The notes below the pieces were generated by a model. It did not search any database. It saw only the letters and a program-made list of their open reading frames with translations, and was not told the origin of the DNA. 62,391 nt of DNA, taken from IMG/VR virus record IMGVR_UViG_3300046004_001609, positions 1 through 62,391 of that record. The stretch is one strand, 5' to 3'. The DNA comes from a virus. Positions 25,848-34,625 of this stretch are shown here, piece after piece (the stretch's first letter is position 1; each line of letters begins with the position of its first letter). Both the position numbers and the translations under genes were made by a program.

Positions 25848-28211
25848 ATGAGTGGAGCAGCAGGCGGATCACGTATAAATAAAGAGGATTTAAAAACAAC
25901 AATCCGTGACTATAGAGATAACATCTTAAAACCATTAGGACTAGATAAATCTTATAATATCACTGGTGTACGTTCTAGACCTGAAAAAGATATATTTGGG
26001 GATATAGACATTGTTGTATCGTTTCCTGAAGGTGATAAAAAAGAACTTAAGCAACAATTTGCTAGTTTCTTAACACAAAACGATAAAGTTCCAGTTATTC
26101 CGTCTAAAAATAAAAAATACTTTATACATGGTAATATTGTTTCTACATTATATCCTATAGCAAATAAAGAAGGAGAATATGTTCAAATTGACAATATAGT
26201 AACAGTTACTAAAGAAGAAGGTAAATTTGCTTTTCAAATGTTAGATTTACCCGCCCAAGAACAAACATTAGCTATAGGTTTAGTTAAAACAATATTTACT
26301 GAATTAGATGAAAAACAAGTAGAAAATTTATTTAATGATTTAGGTATTGCAAGTTCTGAAAAACCAGGTGAAGGTGAAGAATATGATTTTAATTTAAACC
26401 CAGCAGAATTAACTTTAAGGATTGTTCCTGTAGGTAAAAATGAGGGTAAACAAATATGGAAGTCAAATAGCTTTGAAGATGTTAAAAAAATATTACTATC
26501 ATTAGGTATTAATATTGAAAAAGATAAATTTGAAGATATTGTATCTAAAATTAAAAAATTTAAAAATAGAAGATCTATAGATCGCCTTAAAGGAATGTTT
26601 GCTAAAAATATACGTGTTGGCGATGCTGAAAAAGAAATTGAAAAAGGTATTAAAAAACAACAAGCATTAGATACAGTAGCTTCTTTAGAGGAAAAATATA
26701 ACCCATTAATAATGGGATTAATTAAACCATTTATTTTAGAAGATATTAATACACAACCTACTATAGCTATATTTCCAGGTAAATTTAAACCACCACATAA
26801 AGATCATTTAGCTCGTATACAAGCAGCGGCAGCCGATGCTGATGAAGTATATGTATTAGTTTCTCCAAAATCCTCAGAAGAAAAACCAAACCAAAAAACT
26901 ATAACTGCTCAACAAAGTGTAGCATTATTTGATTTATATCGTAAAAAAGGATTAATACCTAGTAATGTTAAAATATACATATCTGATAATTTACCTTTTA
27001 AAGGAGATAATGATGAACAACTATCATTTAATTCCCCAGTAAAATCAGCATATGAAATAATGGATAAAAAGGTTGGACCAAATTATATAGCTGTATTTGG
27101 AAAAGAAGAAGATTTAAAAAGATTTGGAAAAGTACCTAAAAACACAGTTGTTAAAAATTATGATGGCTCAGCAGGAAATTTGAGCGCTACAGATTTAAGA
27201 ATTGCTTTAAAAAATGATCAAGATGTTTCTCAATTTCTTCCTAAAGATATAGATACATCTGATATTTTAAAAGAACACTGTGGATGTGATGATTCATTAC
27301 CAACTACATTAAAGGATGCAATGTTATCATTGACTACATATATGATAGAAAATGATATGAATGTATTACCTTTACCTAAAATTAAAATAATAGACAACGA
27401 TTCTGAAAACGCTAATGGTATATTTGGTAAAACAGCATATTATAATCCAAATGAGTGTTCAATAACGTTATTTACATTGAACAGACATCCAAAAGATGTA
27501 TTGCGTTCATATTCTCACGAAATGATTCATCGTATTCAAGATAATGAAGGTAGATTAAAAAATATTAATACTACTAACACAAATGAAGATGATGAGTTAC
27601 TTGAATTAGAAAAAGAAGCTTATTTAAACGGAAATATTACCTTTAGAAATTGGGAAGATAATTTAAAAAATAATATAAATGAATGGATTGTTGATATCCC
27701 AAAATATAATTACACTCAAAAGCTTTCAAATAAAATTTTTTCTCAACTTTATGAATTAAAAGTAAATGAAATAACTCTTAATCCGAACAATGCTGTTGAA
27801 ATATATGGTGATTTAAATAATGGAGATTTTACTGTGGGGGAACATGATTATAATTATAGAATAATAAAATTGGATAAAAATCCATATAGTAGTAATTCAT
27901 TTTATAGTATTGATTTTCATGAAATTGGAAATAAAAATCCCAATCCTTCTTTACCAACAAAAAATGCTAGAGAAAATTATATAAAAATATTATCAACAAT
28001 ATATAAAATTATATTAGATTTTACTAAAGAAGAAAAACCAGAATATATAGGAATATCAAGTTTAGATGAAAGTGGATACGGAAATATTTACAATAACTTA
28101 ACCAAAACAAATAAACTTCCAGGGTATTCAAGAAAAGATGCAGGTTTAAATTTTACATCCAAATCAGGAGAAAAAGGAAAATTTATAGTACTAAAAAGAA
28201 CAGATGTATAA
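25848..28211 (+). CDS. Three-domain fusion: nucleotidyltransferase, NMNAT-like, HExxH metalloprotease, 787 aa
   Basis: Residues 30-240 form a pol-beta-type nucleotidyltransferase with D52/D54 (FGDIDIVVSF). Residues about 240-300 are helical and end LIKPFILED, an amphipathic stretch with an ILE cleavage-like site. Residues 300-470 form a cytidylyltransferase-fold domain: FPGKFKPPHKDHL stands for the HxGH motif (here HKDH) and NLSATDLRIAL for the ISSTxxR motif, as in nicotinamide-nucleotide adenylyltransferases. Residues 480-610 contain YSHEMIHRIQ (about 555-564) and LEKEAY (about 585-590), a zincin-like protease core. The last 170 residues are unrecognised. The gene overlaps the HAD gene by 8 bases. 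It could be a polyprotein cut by the prohead protease. Confidence 0.7.
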   Translation: MSGAAGGSRINKEDLKTTIRDYRDNILKPLGLDKSYNITGVRSRPEKDIFGDIDIVVSFPEGDKKELKQQFASFLTQNDKVPVIPSKNKKYFIHGNIVSTLYPIANKEGEYVQIDNIVTVTKEEGKFAFQMLDLPAQEQTLAIGLVKTIFTELDEKQVENLFNDLGIASSEKPGEGEEYDFNLNPAELTLRIVPVGKNEGKQIWKSNSFEDVKKILLSLGINIEKDKFEDIVSKIKKFKNRRSIDRLKGMFAKNIRVGDAEKEIEKGIKKQQALDTVASLEEKYNPLIMGLIKPFILEDINTQPTIAIFPGKFKPPHKDHLARIQAAAADADEVYVLVSPKSSEEKPNQKTITAQQSVALFDLYRKKGLIPSNVKIYISDNLPFKGDNDEQLSFNSPVKSAYEIMDKKVGPNYIAVFGKEEDLKRFGKVPKNTVVKNYDGSAGNLSATDLRIALKNDQDVSQFLPKDIDTSDILKEHCGCDDSLPTTLKDAMLSLTTYMIENDMNVLPLPKIKIIDNDSENANGIFGKTAYYNPNECSITLFTLNRHPKDVLRSYSHEMIHRIQDNEGRLKNINTTNTNEDDELLELEKEAYLNGNITFRNWEDNLKNNINEWIVDIPKYNYTQKLSNKIFSQLYELKVNEITLNPNNAVEIYGDLNNGDFTVGEHDYNYRIIKLDKNPYSSNSFYSIDFHEIGNKNPNPSLPTKNARENYIKILSTIYKIILDFTKEEKPEYIGISSLDESGYGNIYNNLTKTNKLPGYSRKDAGLNFTSKSGEKGKFIVLKRTDV

Positions 28212-28731
28212 ATTAACAGATATATATCGACAAATTAAAGAAGAAGAAGCACTTCCAACACAACAATACAAAATATATTGTGACATGGATGGTGTATTAT
28301 GTGACTTTGATAGACAATTTGAACAATATGCTAGAATAAGTCCTAAAGCATTTGAATCTAAATTTGGAACAGATAAGTTTTGGGAATTAATAGATAAAAT
28401 AGGTTACATATTTTGGTCTAAAATACCTTGGATGTCAGATGGTAAAAGTTTATGGACATATATTAGTAAATACAAACCCGATTTATTATCAGCTCCATCA
28501 CAAAAGGCATCATCACGCTATGGAAAACGTTTATGGGTAAGTGAAAACATACCAGGAGCTAAATTAATATTAGCTGACAGAGAAAAAAAACAAAATTATT
28601 CAAAGAAAAATTCAATACTTATTGATGATCGCCCTGACACCATTAGTGAATGGAATAGTAGGGGAGGAATTGGTATATTATTTACATCAACAGAACAAAC
28701 AATTAATGATTTGAAAAAATTGGGCTTATGA
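28204..28731 (+). CDS. HAD-superfamily 5'(3')-nucleotidase-like phosphatase, 175 aa
   Basis: The N-terminal 15-residue amphipathic leader MYKLTDIYRQIKEEE precedes the HAD motif I at D27/D29 (CDMDGVLCDFD). SAPSQKASSRYGKRLWVSEN holds the motif-II/III region, and SILIDDRPDTISEWNSRGG (about 137-155) holds the motif-IV Asp pair. The cap FESKFGTDKFWELIDKIG is small, as in the mitochondrial-type deoxyribonucleotidases. It likely dephosphorylates nucleotides. The gene overlaps both neighbours by a few bases. Confidence 0.85.
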   Translation: MYKLTDIYRQIKEEEALPTQQYKIYCDMDGVLCDFDRQFEQYARISPKAFESKFGTDKFWELIDKIGYIFWSKIPWMSDGKSLWTYISKYKPDLLSAPSQKASSRYGKRLWVSENIPGAKLILADREKKQNYSKKNSILIDDRPDTISEWNSRGGIGILFTSTEQTINDLKKLGL

Positions 28732-29315
28732 AAATATGTAGTAAATGCAATATAGGTAAACCAATAGGTGAATATTATAAAAACTCGGGTAATACTTTAG
28801 GTTTAGATCCTTTATGTAAAGAATGTAAAAAGGAATATAGAAAAAGTAAAGGTTTTAATAAATGGAATTCTAAATATAATTTAAATGTTAATAAAGAATA
28901 TAAAAAAGAATATTTTTTAAAAAATAAAGAACATATATATGCTAGAATAAAAAAATGGAGAAATATCCCTAAAAATAAAATATCATGTATATTAAGAGTT
29001 CAAATAAATAACTATATTAGAAAAGGTAAAGGAAAAAAACACACTTCTGTTATTAATTTAATTGGGTGTGATATACATAGCTTAAAACAATATCTAGAAC
29101 AACAATTCAAACCAGAAATGACTTGGGAAAATCATGGGATAATATGGGAAATAGATCATATTAAACCATGTTCAAGTTTTAACTTAGTAGATATAGAGCA
29201 ACAAAAACAATGTTTTCATTATACAAATCAACAACCATTATTTAAGACAACTGAGATAGCCTATAGTTATGGGTATATTAATGAAATAGGAAACAGAGAT
29301 AAAAATAATAATTAA
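28728..29315 (+). CDS. HNH endonuclease (homing type), 195 aa
   Basis: An N-terminal zinc ribbon has CSKC (4-7) and CKEC (about 32-35) and a basic linker. Residues about 139-171 contain IIWEIDHIKPCSSFNLVD and the closing NQQPL, the HNH His-Asp and Asn positions. This combination is typical of free-standing phage homing endonucleases. It overlaps the HAD gene by 4 bases and may be an inserted selfish gene; no disrupted reading frame is visible on either side. Confidence 0.85.
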   Translation: MKICSKCNIGKPIGEYYKNSGNTLGLDPLCKECKKEYRKSKGFNKWNSKYNLNVNKEYKKEYFLKNKEHIYARIKKWRNIPKNKISCILRVQINNYIRKGKGKKHTSVINLIGCDIHSLKQYLEQQFKPEMTWENHGIIWEIDHIKPCSSFNLVDIEQQKQCFHYTNQQPLFKTTEIAYSYGYINEIGNRDKNNN

Positions 29316-29317
29316 CT

Positions 29318-29842
29318 ATGATTTACAAATACAAATTAGTAGAACAAGAAATGGATGGAGATAATGCAATGCAAAAAGCTTCATATGACTTAGTTCTTAC
29401 TCCAACTACCTTATCTGTTGAAGAAGTAGTTAAAGCATTAGAAAATATAGATAATTACGGAGCATATATATCTAACTTAAGAAACTCAGCTACTGATGTA
29501 AATAAAGCTGTTGAAGCACATTTTGGACCTAGTCAACCTTGGGCTAAAAAAGCAAAAGAAAAAGAAAATGGTAAACCATTCCCAATTAAAACAAAACAAG
29601 CACAAGATGATTTTATTAAAACATTAAAATCAAGACCCAGTTTATTAAACTGGACTATCCAAGGAGAAGTATTACATTTCCCAACAAGTAAAAATCCATC
29701 TAAACAAGTAACTAAAAATATCATTTACACAGTTATGAATAATGCTAAAATCGATTATACTATAGATGATAAAGTAGCGACAAGTGAAGATTCATTACGC
29801 GAAGCAATTAAAGAAATCATTAGAAAAAACATTAAAAAATAA
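29318..29842 (+). CDS. Hypothetical protein with C-terminal amphipathic peptide, 174 aa
   Basis: Not recognised. The core (PTTLSVEEVVKALENIDNYG, KEKENGKPFPIKTKQAQDDF, RPSLLNWTIQGEVLHFPTSK) is alpha/beta. The last 20 residues EDSLREAIKEIIRKNIKK repeat the recurring amphipathic pattern, here at the C-terminus and without a clear cleavage site after it. One base separates it from the next gene. Confidence 0.6.
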   Translation: MIYKYKLVEQEMDGDNAMQKASYDLVLTPTTLSVEEVVKALENIDNYGAYISNLRNSATDVNKAVEAHFGPSQPWAKKAKEKENGKPFPIKTKQAQDDFIKTLKSRPSLLNWTIQGEVLHFPTSKNPSKQVTKNIIYTVMNNAKIDYTIDDKVATSEDSLREAIKEIIRKNIKK

Positions 29843-29843
29843 T

Positions 29844-30413
29844 ATGTCTGAAAATGTTTTAAAAAAGGATTTCAAGCAAAAAGATATCCAACGTATACGT
29901 AATCTCGTTCAAAATAAACATGGAGAGAAAACCACTACAGGTGTAGGTTATGAAAAGCAAAAAGACTTTCATGAAGAAGGTGATGTGTGGGAAGTAGATG
30001 GAAGACAATGGACCATTAAAAACGGCATCAAACAAAATATTACTAAACTAGATAAAGCAAAAAAGGAGGTTACACTTCCCTTATTTTGCCCTTGTTGTTC
30101 TAATTTAATGAAAAATAAATACGATAAACTATTTTACATTCAGTATAAAAGATGCTTCAATTGTCAAATTGACTTTGAAACAGAATTGCGTGTATTAGGT
30201 TTATGGGAAGAATATGAGAAAAATATCATCAACTCAGATATAGAACATGTAATTACAGATTATAGTGTTTGGATGGATGAAGTTATAAATGGTTCAAATG
30301 AAAGTTTTATTACAGAAGCTGGTGATATCGAAAAATGGGTAGGTTCATCAAAAAATAAGTTGTTAGAAAATAAAGAAGAAACAATTAAGTACTTACAAGG
30401 CCTCAAAAAATAA
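29844..30413 (+). CDS. Zinc-binding hypothetical protein, 189 aa
   Basis: The ATG at 29844 (MSENVLKKDFKQKDIQRIRN) is chosen because it follows the previous stop; the upstream in-frame ATG lies inside the previous gene. Four Cys in FCPCCSNL (about 85-92) and RCFNCQIDF (about 110-118) form a zinc ribbon. Before it, VWEVDGRQWTIKNGIKQNIT is a compact beta motif. The remainder is acidic and helical. Small zinc-ribbon proteins of this design are common in T4-like phages, and no function is assigned here. Confidence 0.7.
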   Translation: MSENVLKKDFKQKDIQRIRNLVQNKHGEKTTTGVGYEKQKDFHEEGDVWEVDGRQWTIKNGIKQNITKLDKAKKEVTLPLFCPCCSNLMKNKYDKLFYIQYKRCFNCQIDFETELRVLGLWEEYEKNIINSDIEHVITDYSVWMDEVINGSNESFITEAGDIEKWVGSSKNKLLENKEETIKYLQGLKK

Positions 30414-30414
30414 T

Positions 30415-31032
30415 ATGAGTACAATAACTTTAACAATTATAACAGCATTAACAACAGCAATACTTGGACCCATAATTGTAGAATGGGTTAAGATAAAATT
30501 CATATCTAAAAAACCTAACAGAGATGTGGTAGGTGAATCTATAAATATTCATGAAAAAGTAGACACACAGCTTGAACTCCTTTTAGAAGAATTAGAATGT
30601 GATAGAATATGTATTGCCCAATTTCATAATGGTGGTCATTTTTATCCAACAGGTAAATCAATCAAAAAATTTAGTATATTCTATGAACGAATTACTAATA
30701 AAGCTACATCAATAAAAGAAACATTTCAAAATATACCTGTATCTTTATTTCCAAAAGTATTTTCTTTATTATATAAAGACAACGAATTAGTTATACCAAG
30801 TTGTTCTAATAATGAAATTGATTGTGGATTATTTCAGGTTAAAGGTAAAAAATATAAAACTAAATCGATGTATATGTTAGCTATAAACGATCTAAATGAT
30901 AATTTCATTGGTTCATTAACTATATCATATTATAGTAAAGAACATAAACTTACATTGGATGAATGGATTTTAATAAGACAAAAAGTAGGTGCAATAGGCA
31001 CAATCCTTACAGATTATTTACATAGACATTAA
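30415..31032 (+). CDS. Membrane-anchored GAF-like domain protein, 205 aa
   Basis: Residues 1-22 (MSTITLTIITALTTAILGPI) form an N-terminal membrane anchor. Residues 50-200 look like a GAF fold: LEECDRICIAQFHNGGHFYP-type opening with CDRICIAQFHNG, a central SMYMLAINDLNDNFIGSLTI strand pair, and a closing helix WILIRQKVGAIGTILTDYLH. GAF domains bind small ligands or mediate signalling. A phage protein presenting one at the inner membrane could sense or bind a host metabolite, but the ligand is unknown. Confidence 0.6.
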   Translation: MSTITLTIITALTTAILGPIIVEWVKIKFISKKPNRDVVGESINIHEKVDTQLELLLEELECDRICIAQFHNGGHFYPTGKSIKKFSIFYERITNKATSIKETFQNIPVSLFPKVFSLLYKDNELVIPSCSNNEIDCGLFQVKGKKYKTKSMYMLAINDLNDNFIGSLTISYYSKEHKLTLDEWILIRQKVGAIGTILTDYLHRH

Positions 31033-31038
31033 AAATAT

Positions 31039-31054
31039 AATATTTATAATAAAA
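31039..31054 (+). promoter_or_regulatory. Late-type promoter motif
   Basis: AATATTTATAATAAAA is an exact consensus copy, 8 bases before the ATG at 31062. Confidence 0.65.
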
Positions 31055-31061
31055 CATTAAA

Positions 31062-31496
31062 ATGACTAATTCATTCGAAAATATGCAAAAATTGGCTTTT
31101 GGTAAAGTACTTATCAAAGAGTCAATGGAAAATACAAAAATGTCTAAATCTGCTTTAAAAGCACACATCCGTGAAATGATTTTAGATGAAGCTAAAAAGA
31201 AAAAAGACAAACCCGAAAATGTAGCTCCACAAGAAGACGTAGATGTTGATCTTAATATGGGTGATGAACAATTACCAGCTGAACCATCGGGTGAAGAATC
31301 AGCAATAAATACAGTACCTACAGCAACTAGTGATATAGGTGATATCGACCCAACAGTAAAATCTATACAGGATTCATTGCAAAAAGCGTTTGCTCAAGCT
31401 AAAACATTAGGTGACGAAAAATTAATGAACCAAATAGGTAATACTATTACAATGCTTGTACGCACTCAAGTATTGGGTCAGCAAGGTATGCAATAA
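31062..31496 (+). CDS. Capsid-cargo-like acidic protein, 144 aa
   Basis: Residues 1-45 contain two amphipathic helices: MTNSFENMQKLAFGKVLIKE and SKSALKAHIREMILDEAKKK, with an LDE-A junction. The centre (VAPQEDVDVDLNMGDEQLPA and after) is acidic and unstructured. The C-terminus VKSIQDSLQKAFAQAKTLGD to the end is a helical hairpin. It is the first gene after a late-type motif and precedes the Hc1-like protein. It is probably a head internal or core-associated protein; this is inference. Confidence 0.6.
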   Translation: MTNSFENMQKLAFGKVLIKESMENTKMSKSALKAHIREMILDEAKKKKDKPENVAPQEDVDVDLNMGDEQLPAEPSGEESAINTVPTATSDIGDIDPTVKSIQDSLQKAFAQAKTLGDEKLMNQIGNTITMLVRTQVLGQQGMQ

Positions 31497-31535
31497 ATAA
31501 ATTAACAGTTATAAACCAATAAAAACAAAAACAAA

Positions 31536-31709
31536 ATGAGTACTCAAGAACTATTTGAACAAATTAGTGGGTTGTATGAAACAGCAAAAACTAATCACGA
31601 AGAAACAAGCAAAGCAGCAAAAGGAAGAGCTAGAAAAGCATTAAGCGAAATGAAAAAAGTTATCGCTTCTTACAATAAAGCATCCGTAGCAGAAGCTAAA
31701 GCGAAGTAA
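31536..31709 (+). CDS. Hc1-like small basic DNA-binding protein, 57 aa
   Basis: The sequence MSTQELFEQISGLYETAKTN continues with Lys/Arg-rich KAAKGRARKALSEMKKVIAS. Bacterial histone-H1-like Hc1 proteins of Bacteroidetes and Chlamydiae have the same size, the same KAAGxRxRKxLxEL core and an acidic N-terminal helix. It would bind DNA without sequence preference and could compact phage DNA or shift host nucleoid structure. It lies in the accessory block next to proteins that may be packaged. Confidence 0.65.
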   Translation: MSTQELFEQISGLYETAKTNHEETSKAAKGRARKALSEMKKVIASYNKASVAEAKAK

Positions 31710-31714
31710 AAAAT

Positions 31715-32191
31715 ATGGCATCACTTACCCCACGAGAATTGGAATTAAAAAACCAACTTTATAGTCAATATAAACAAAGTAAAGAAAAGTTTATAAAAGA
31801 TTATGGTGGGGAAGCTGAAGCTGTTATGACTGGTAGAGCAATTAAATTAGCAAAGAATATGTCTGAAAAAGAAAGTAAACAAAAAATTAAAGAGATGATT
31901 AAGCAAGCCTTAAAGAAATCTCCTATTGAAGAAATCAATTCAGCTGAATATGTTCAAACACGTAAACCTGTAGCTCCAATTGAAGATAAAGAAAAAAATC
32001 CTGAAGACGTAATTATGATGGATGTTCCATTATTAATTCGTATGTTGGAATATGCTAGAGAAGATGCTAAAACAGATATGGATTTACATTTTGCAGCAGA
32101 AAACTTAATTGCGTTATGTAAAAAAGGTGTAACATTAACTATGGATGATTATGATACAATAATCACCCCTGACGAAGCTAAAAATGACTAA
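31715..32191 (+). CDS. Hypothetical helical protein, 158 aa
   Basis: Not recognised. It begins MASLTPRELELKNQLYSQYK. Residues about 48-72 (MSEKESKQKIKEMIKQALKK) repeat the amphipathic pattern internally. The C-terminal half (MMDVPLLIRMLEYAREDAKT, DMDLHFAAENLIALCKKGVT) is a helical bundle that is common next to structural genes of T4-like phages. The stop overlaps the next gene by 8 bases. Confidence 0.6.
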   Translation: MASLTPRELELKNQLYSQYKQSKEKFIKDYGGEAEAVMTGRAIKLAKNMSEKESKQKIKEMIKQALKKSPIEEINSAEYVQTRKPVAPIEDKEKNPEDVIMMDVPLLIRMLEYAREDAKTDMDLHFAAENLIALCKKGVTLTMDDYDTIITPDEAKND

Positions 32192-32711
32192 AAACGAATT
32201 AAGAGATAGAATTAAAAGTATAGTTAAAAAAGTATACTCAACTAAATCATCGGATTCAACTGATAAAGTGGATTTAGATTCACCAGAAGTAATATCATTA
32301 GATACAGCTCGTTTTCCAGTATTAGTTAAATTCCCAACATTACTTGACACTATAGTAAAATTACTAACAGATCAATATGATTTGTTTATTAAAGACATTG
32401 AATGGGTAGCACCACGCCCAACTACATTTCGTATTATATTAGCAAATGATCAAGTATTTTATTTGATTTATACTGATAGAACATGGATTGGTAAAGTAGA
32501 AGGCAAAAAATATTACTTATTAAATTTAAGTGAAGAACAAAACTGTGTAGAATCAATAGCTAGAATTTTAGCATATGGTGTTAGAATTGAGAAAACAGAA
32601 GAAGGAGCACCAGTTGATACCTCAGCAGACGCGCCCGTTGATACATCAATAGCACCGGAAACACCAATCGATGAAGTTCCCCCAACAGAAGAAACACCCC
32701 CAACAGCATAA
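32184..32711 (+). CDS. Capsid-targeting-like N-terminal protein, 175 aa
   Basis: The N-terminus MTKNELRDRIKSIVKKVYST belongs to the recurring amphipathic class, but no E-ending cleavage site follows directly. The core (TLLDTIVKLLTDQYDLFIKD, TTFRIILANDQVFYLIYTDR, GKVEGKKYYLLNLSEEQNCV) is a compact alpha/beta domain. The last 35 residues are an acidic Pro/Thr/Ala-rich tail (APVDTSIAPETPIDEVPPTE). TAATG overlap with the nuclease-like gene suggests the two act together. Confidence 0.65.
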   Translation: MTKNELRDRIKSIVKKVYSTKSSDSTDKVDLDSPEVISLDTARFPVLVKFPTLLDTIVKLLTDQYDLFIKDIEWVAPRPTTFRIILANDQVFYLIYTDRTWIGKVEGKKYYLLNLSEEQNCVESIARILAYGVRIEKTEEGAPVDTSADAPVDTSIAPETPIDEVPPTEETPPTA

Positions 32712-33529
32712 TGGATACATTAGATATATTTTTAAAAAAATATTCATATAAATTTACCAAAGGATATCCTGACATGAACAATGAGCAGGATATGTTGTTA
32801 ATGGAATCAATATTAAATGAATTAGGAGTTAAATTAAATGAAAATTTAGATTCAACAATTAAAGATTTAACAGGAAAACAAAAAGGTCCTAGTAAACTCC
32901 AAACATTTACAGATTTATCTAAATTAACTTATGAACAATATAAATCTAATTTAGGTAAAATAGCTAATATTTTCCCAAATACTATTAATACTATTGAAGA
33001 TTGGAGGTCATATGTAGATAAAGATTTATCTAATAGAGGAGTAGCAATAGAAAATAGTATTAAAAATTATATTATATCTCAAGATAGTGATGTTGAAGCT
33101 AAAGAAATACCTAAAGGAAAAGGTGAAGATTTAATGATAGATGGTAAAATAGTTGAAGTAAAATCTATGCAGGATGATAAAATAAATACTCAACTACAAA
33201 CCAGCTTCTATGTAAATGATCCTAATAAATTTTACATATTTGTTTCAAAAACTAGTTCTCCAAATATTGATATCCGAATAGTTAGTAGTCAATTACTATA
33301 TAGAGCAGCTTTAGGAGATGAAATAGCAGATGAAATAGAATCTAAACAAGGAAAAGAATCTGATATATTATCTAAACAATTAGAAGATGGTCTAAAAACC
33401 TTAGATGTTAAAAAATTCATAATATCTTCTTTATTAACTGGCAAAACATCTGAAGGTACTAAATCTTTTTTTATAGGTAAAAATGATAATATACGAGTAA
33501 GGTTTGTGATATATATTGAACCTAAGTAA
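32711..33529 (+). CDS. Putative PD-(D/E)XK nuclease, 272 aa
   Basis: Residues about 110-160 hold GVAIENSIKNYIISQDSDVE, then GKGEDLMIDGKIVEVKS. The ExnD-GKIVEVK arrangement (D in DLMIDG, E and K in VEVKS) fits the PD-(D/E)XK nuclease core, and the early Glu in the IENSIKNYI helix fits its first acidic position. The N-terminus has an amphipathic stretch DMLLMESILNELGVKLNEN with an NE site. It could be packaged and act on host DNA after entry, or be a restriction-like or repair enzyme. No HNH or GIY motif is seen. Confidence 0.55.
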   Translation: MDTLDIFLKKYSYKFTKGYPDMNNEQDMLLMESILNELGVKLNENLDSTIKDLTGKQKGPSKLQTFTDLSKLTYEQYKSNLGKIANIFPNTINTIEDWRSYVDKDLSNRGVAIENSIKNYIISQDSDVEAKEIPKGKGEDLMIDGKIVEVKSMQDDKINTQLQTSFYVNDPNKFYIFVSKTSSPNIDIRIVSSQLLYRAALGDEIADEIESKQGKESDILSKQLEDGLKTLDVKKFIISSLLTGKTSEGTKSFFIGKNDNIRVRFVIYIEPK

Positions 33530-33539
33530 TATTTATAAC
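33529..33539 (+). promoter_or_regulatory. Late-type promoter motif
   Basis: ATATTTATAAC overlaps the previous stop codon and ends one base before the 33541 start codon. Confidence 0.5.
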
Positions 33540-33540
33540 T

Positions 33541-34254
33541 ATGAAACACGCAGATCTTATAAAACGATTAATCAAAGAGGCATTATCTAAGCCGCTTAAA
33601 GAAGATACATGCAATTGTGGTTGTCATTCATGTGAAAATGTAGGTAATAAGGGTCCAGTACTTAACGAAAGTTTAGGTGCTCGTATATTAATGACCGAAA
33701 ATATGCAATACCATGTTAAAAATAAATTAGCAATTACTGAAAATACATTCAGATATGGTTCGCAAGCATTTTTAGATTTATGGGCTGAAGCGCGTTATTT
33801 ATATTCTCGCAATGCTATTCATTTAAATGATGATGATAAAGCAATTATATTAGAAACGAATTTAGGTGAATATGGAATGTTTGAAGGTAAAAAAGTAGCC
33901 TTAGACATACCTATGTTAGAAGATGATGCATTAGCAGCAGACGAAGAAAAAATTGCTGACGAACCTATATCAGAAGATAAAAAAAAGAATCCACCATTAA
34001 ATAAACCAAAACGTGGTGGATCTAAGAAATTTTATGTGTATATAAGAGACAAAGGTAAAATTAAAAAAGTTAGCTTTGGTGATACATCAGGATTATCTGC
34101 AAAAATAAATAACCCACAAGCACGTCAAGCATTTGCAAAACGTCATGACTGTGCTAACAAAAAGGATAAAACAAAAGCATCATATTGGAGCTGTCGCTTA
34201 CCTAGATATGCTAAATTATTAGGAATTAAATCAACATTTAGTGGATATTGGTAA
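33541..34254 (+). CDS. Capsid-targeting-like protein with conserved phage RHxC domain, 237 aa
   Basis: The N-terminal peptide MKHADLIKRLIKEALSKPLK is followed by ED. A Cys cluster CNCGCHSC near residue 22-29 may bind metal. The C-terminal 80 residues (SKKFYVYIRDKGKIKKVSFG, INNPQARQAFAKRHDCANKK, ASYWSCRLPRYAKLLG) form a domain widespread in tailed phages, with spaced Cys, His and Trp, whose function I cannot name. The stop overlaps the next gene as TAATG. Confidence 0.7.
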   Translation: MKHADLIKRLIKEALSKPLKEDTCNCGCHSCENVGNKGPVLNESLGARILMTENMQYHVKNKLAITENTFRYGSQAFLDLWAEARYLYSRNAIHLNDDDKAIILETNLGEYGMFEGKKVALDIPMLEDDALAADEEKIADEPISEDKKKNPPLNKPKRGGSKKFYVYIRDKGKIKKVSFGDTSGLSAKINNPQARQAFAKRHDCANKKDKTKASYWSCRLPRYAKLLGIKSTFSGYW

Positions 34255-34625
34255 TGGATAAACTTAGAAAATTAGTTAGAGAAGAAATACTTAAAGCATT
34301 AAGTGAAGGCTCTGAAGAAAAATTGTATAAAATTGAAGGATTACTTGTTTCAGATAATAACAAGAAAACACAATCTCAATTATTATCAGATATCCGTGCG
34401 ATAACTGGTGTTACTACAATTGATACTAATGAATATATACCTCGCTTACCCAAAGAGAACCGTTCATATAATAGATTAATGGTTAAAATAGATCCATATC
34501 CTTATTTAAAAAATGGCGAATTTAATATAGAAACACTTAATCAAGTTATTAATAACATTAATAATATAGTTGGTGTAGTTACATTTAAAGTTAAAAATCC
34601 ACAATTGATTAATATTGGGATATAG
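34254..34625 (+). CDS. Small protein with capsid-targeting-like N-terminus, 123 aa
   Basis: The ATG at 34254 overlaps the previous stop; the open frame upstream from a TTG is not needed. MDKLRKLVREEILKALSEGS has an LSE-G junction typical of the recurring peptide. The body (KIEGLLVSDNNKKTQSQLLS, DIRAITGVTTIDTNEYIPRL, NRLMVKIDPYPYLK) looks like a ferredoxin-like alpha/beta domain, with VVTFKVKNP as its last strand. Confidence 0.7.
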   Translation: MDKLRKLVREEILKALSEGSEEKLYKIEGLLVSDNNKKTQSQLLSDIRAITGVTTIDTNEYIPRLPKENRSYNRLMVKIDPYPYLKNGEFNIETLNQVINNINNIVGVVTFKVKNPQLINIGI

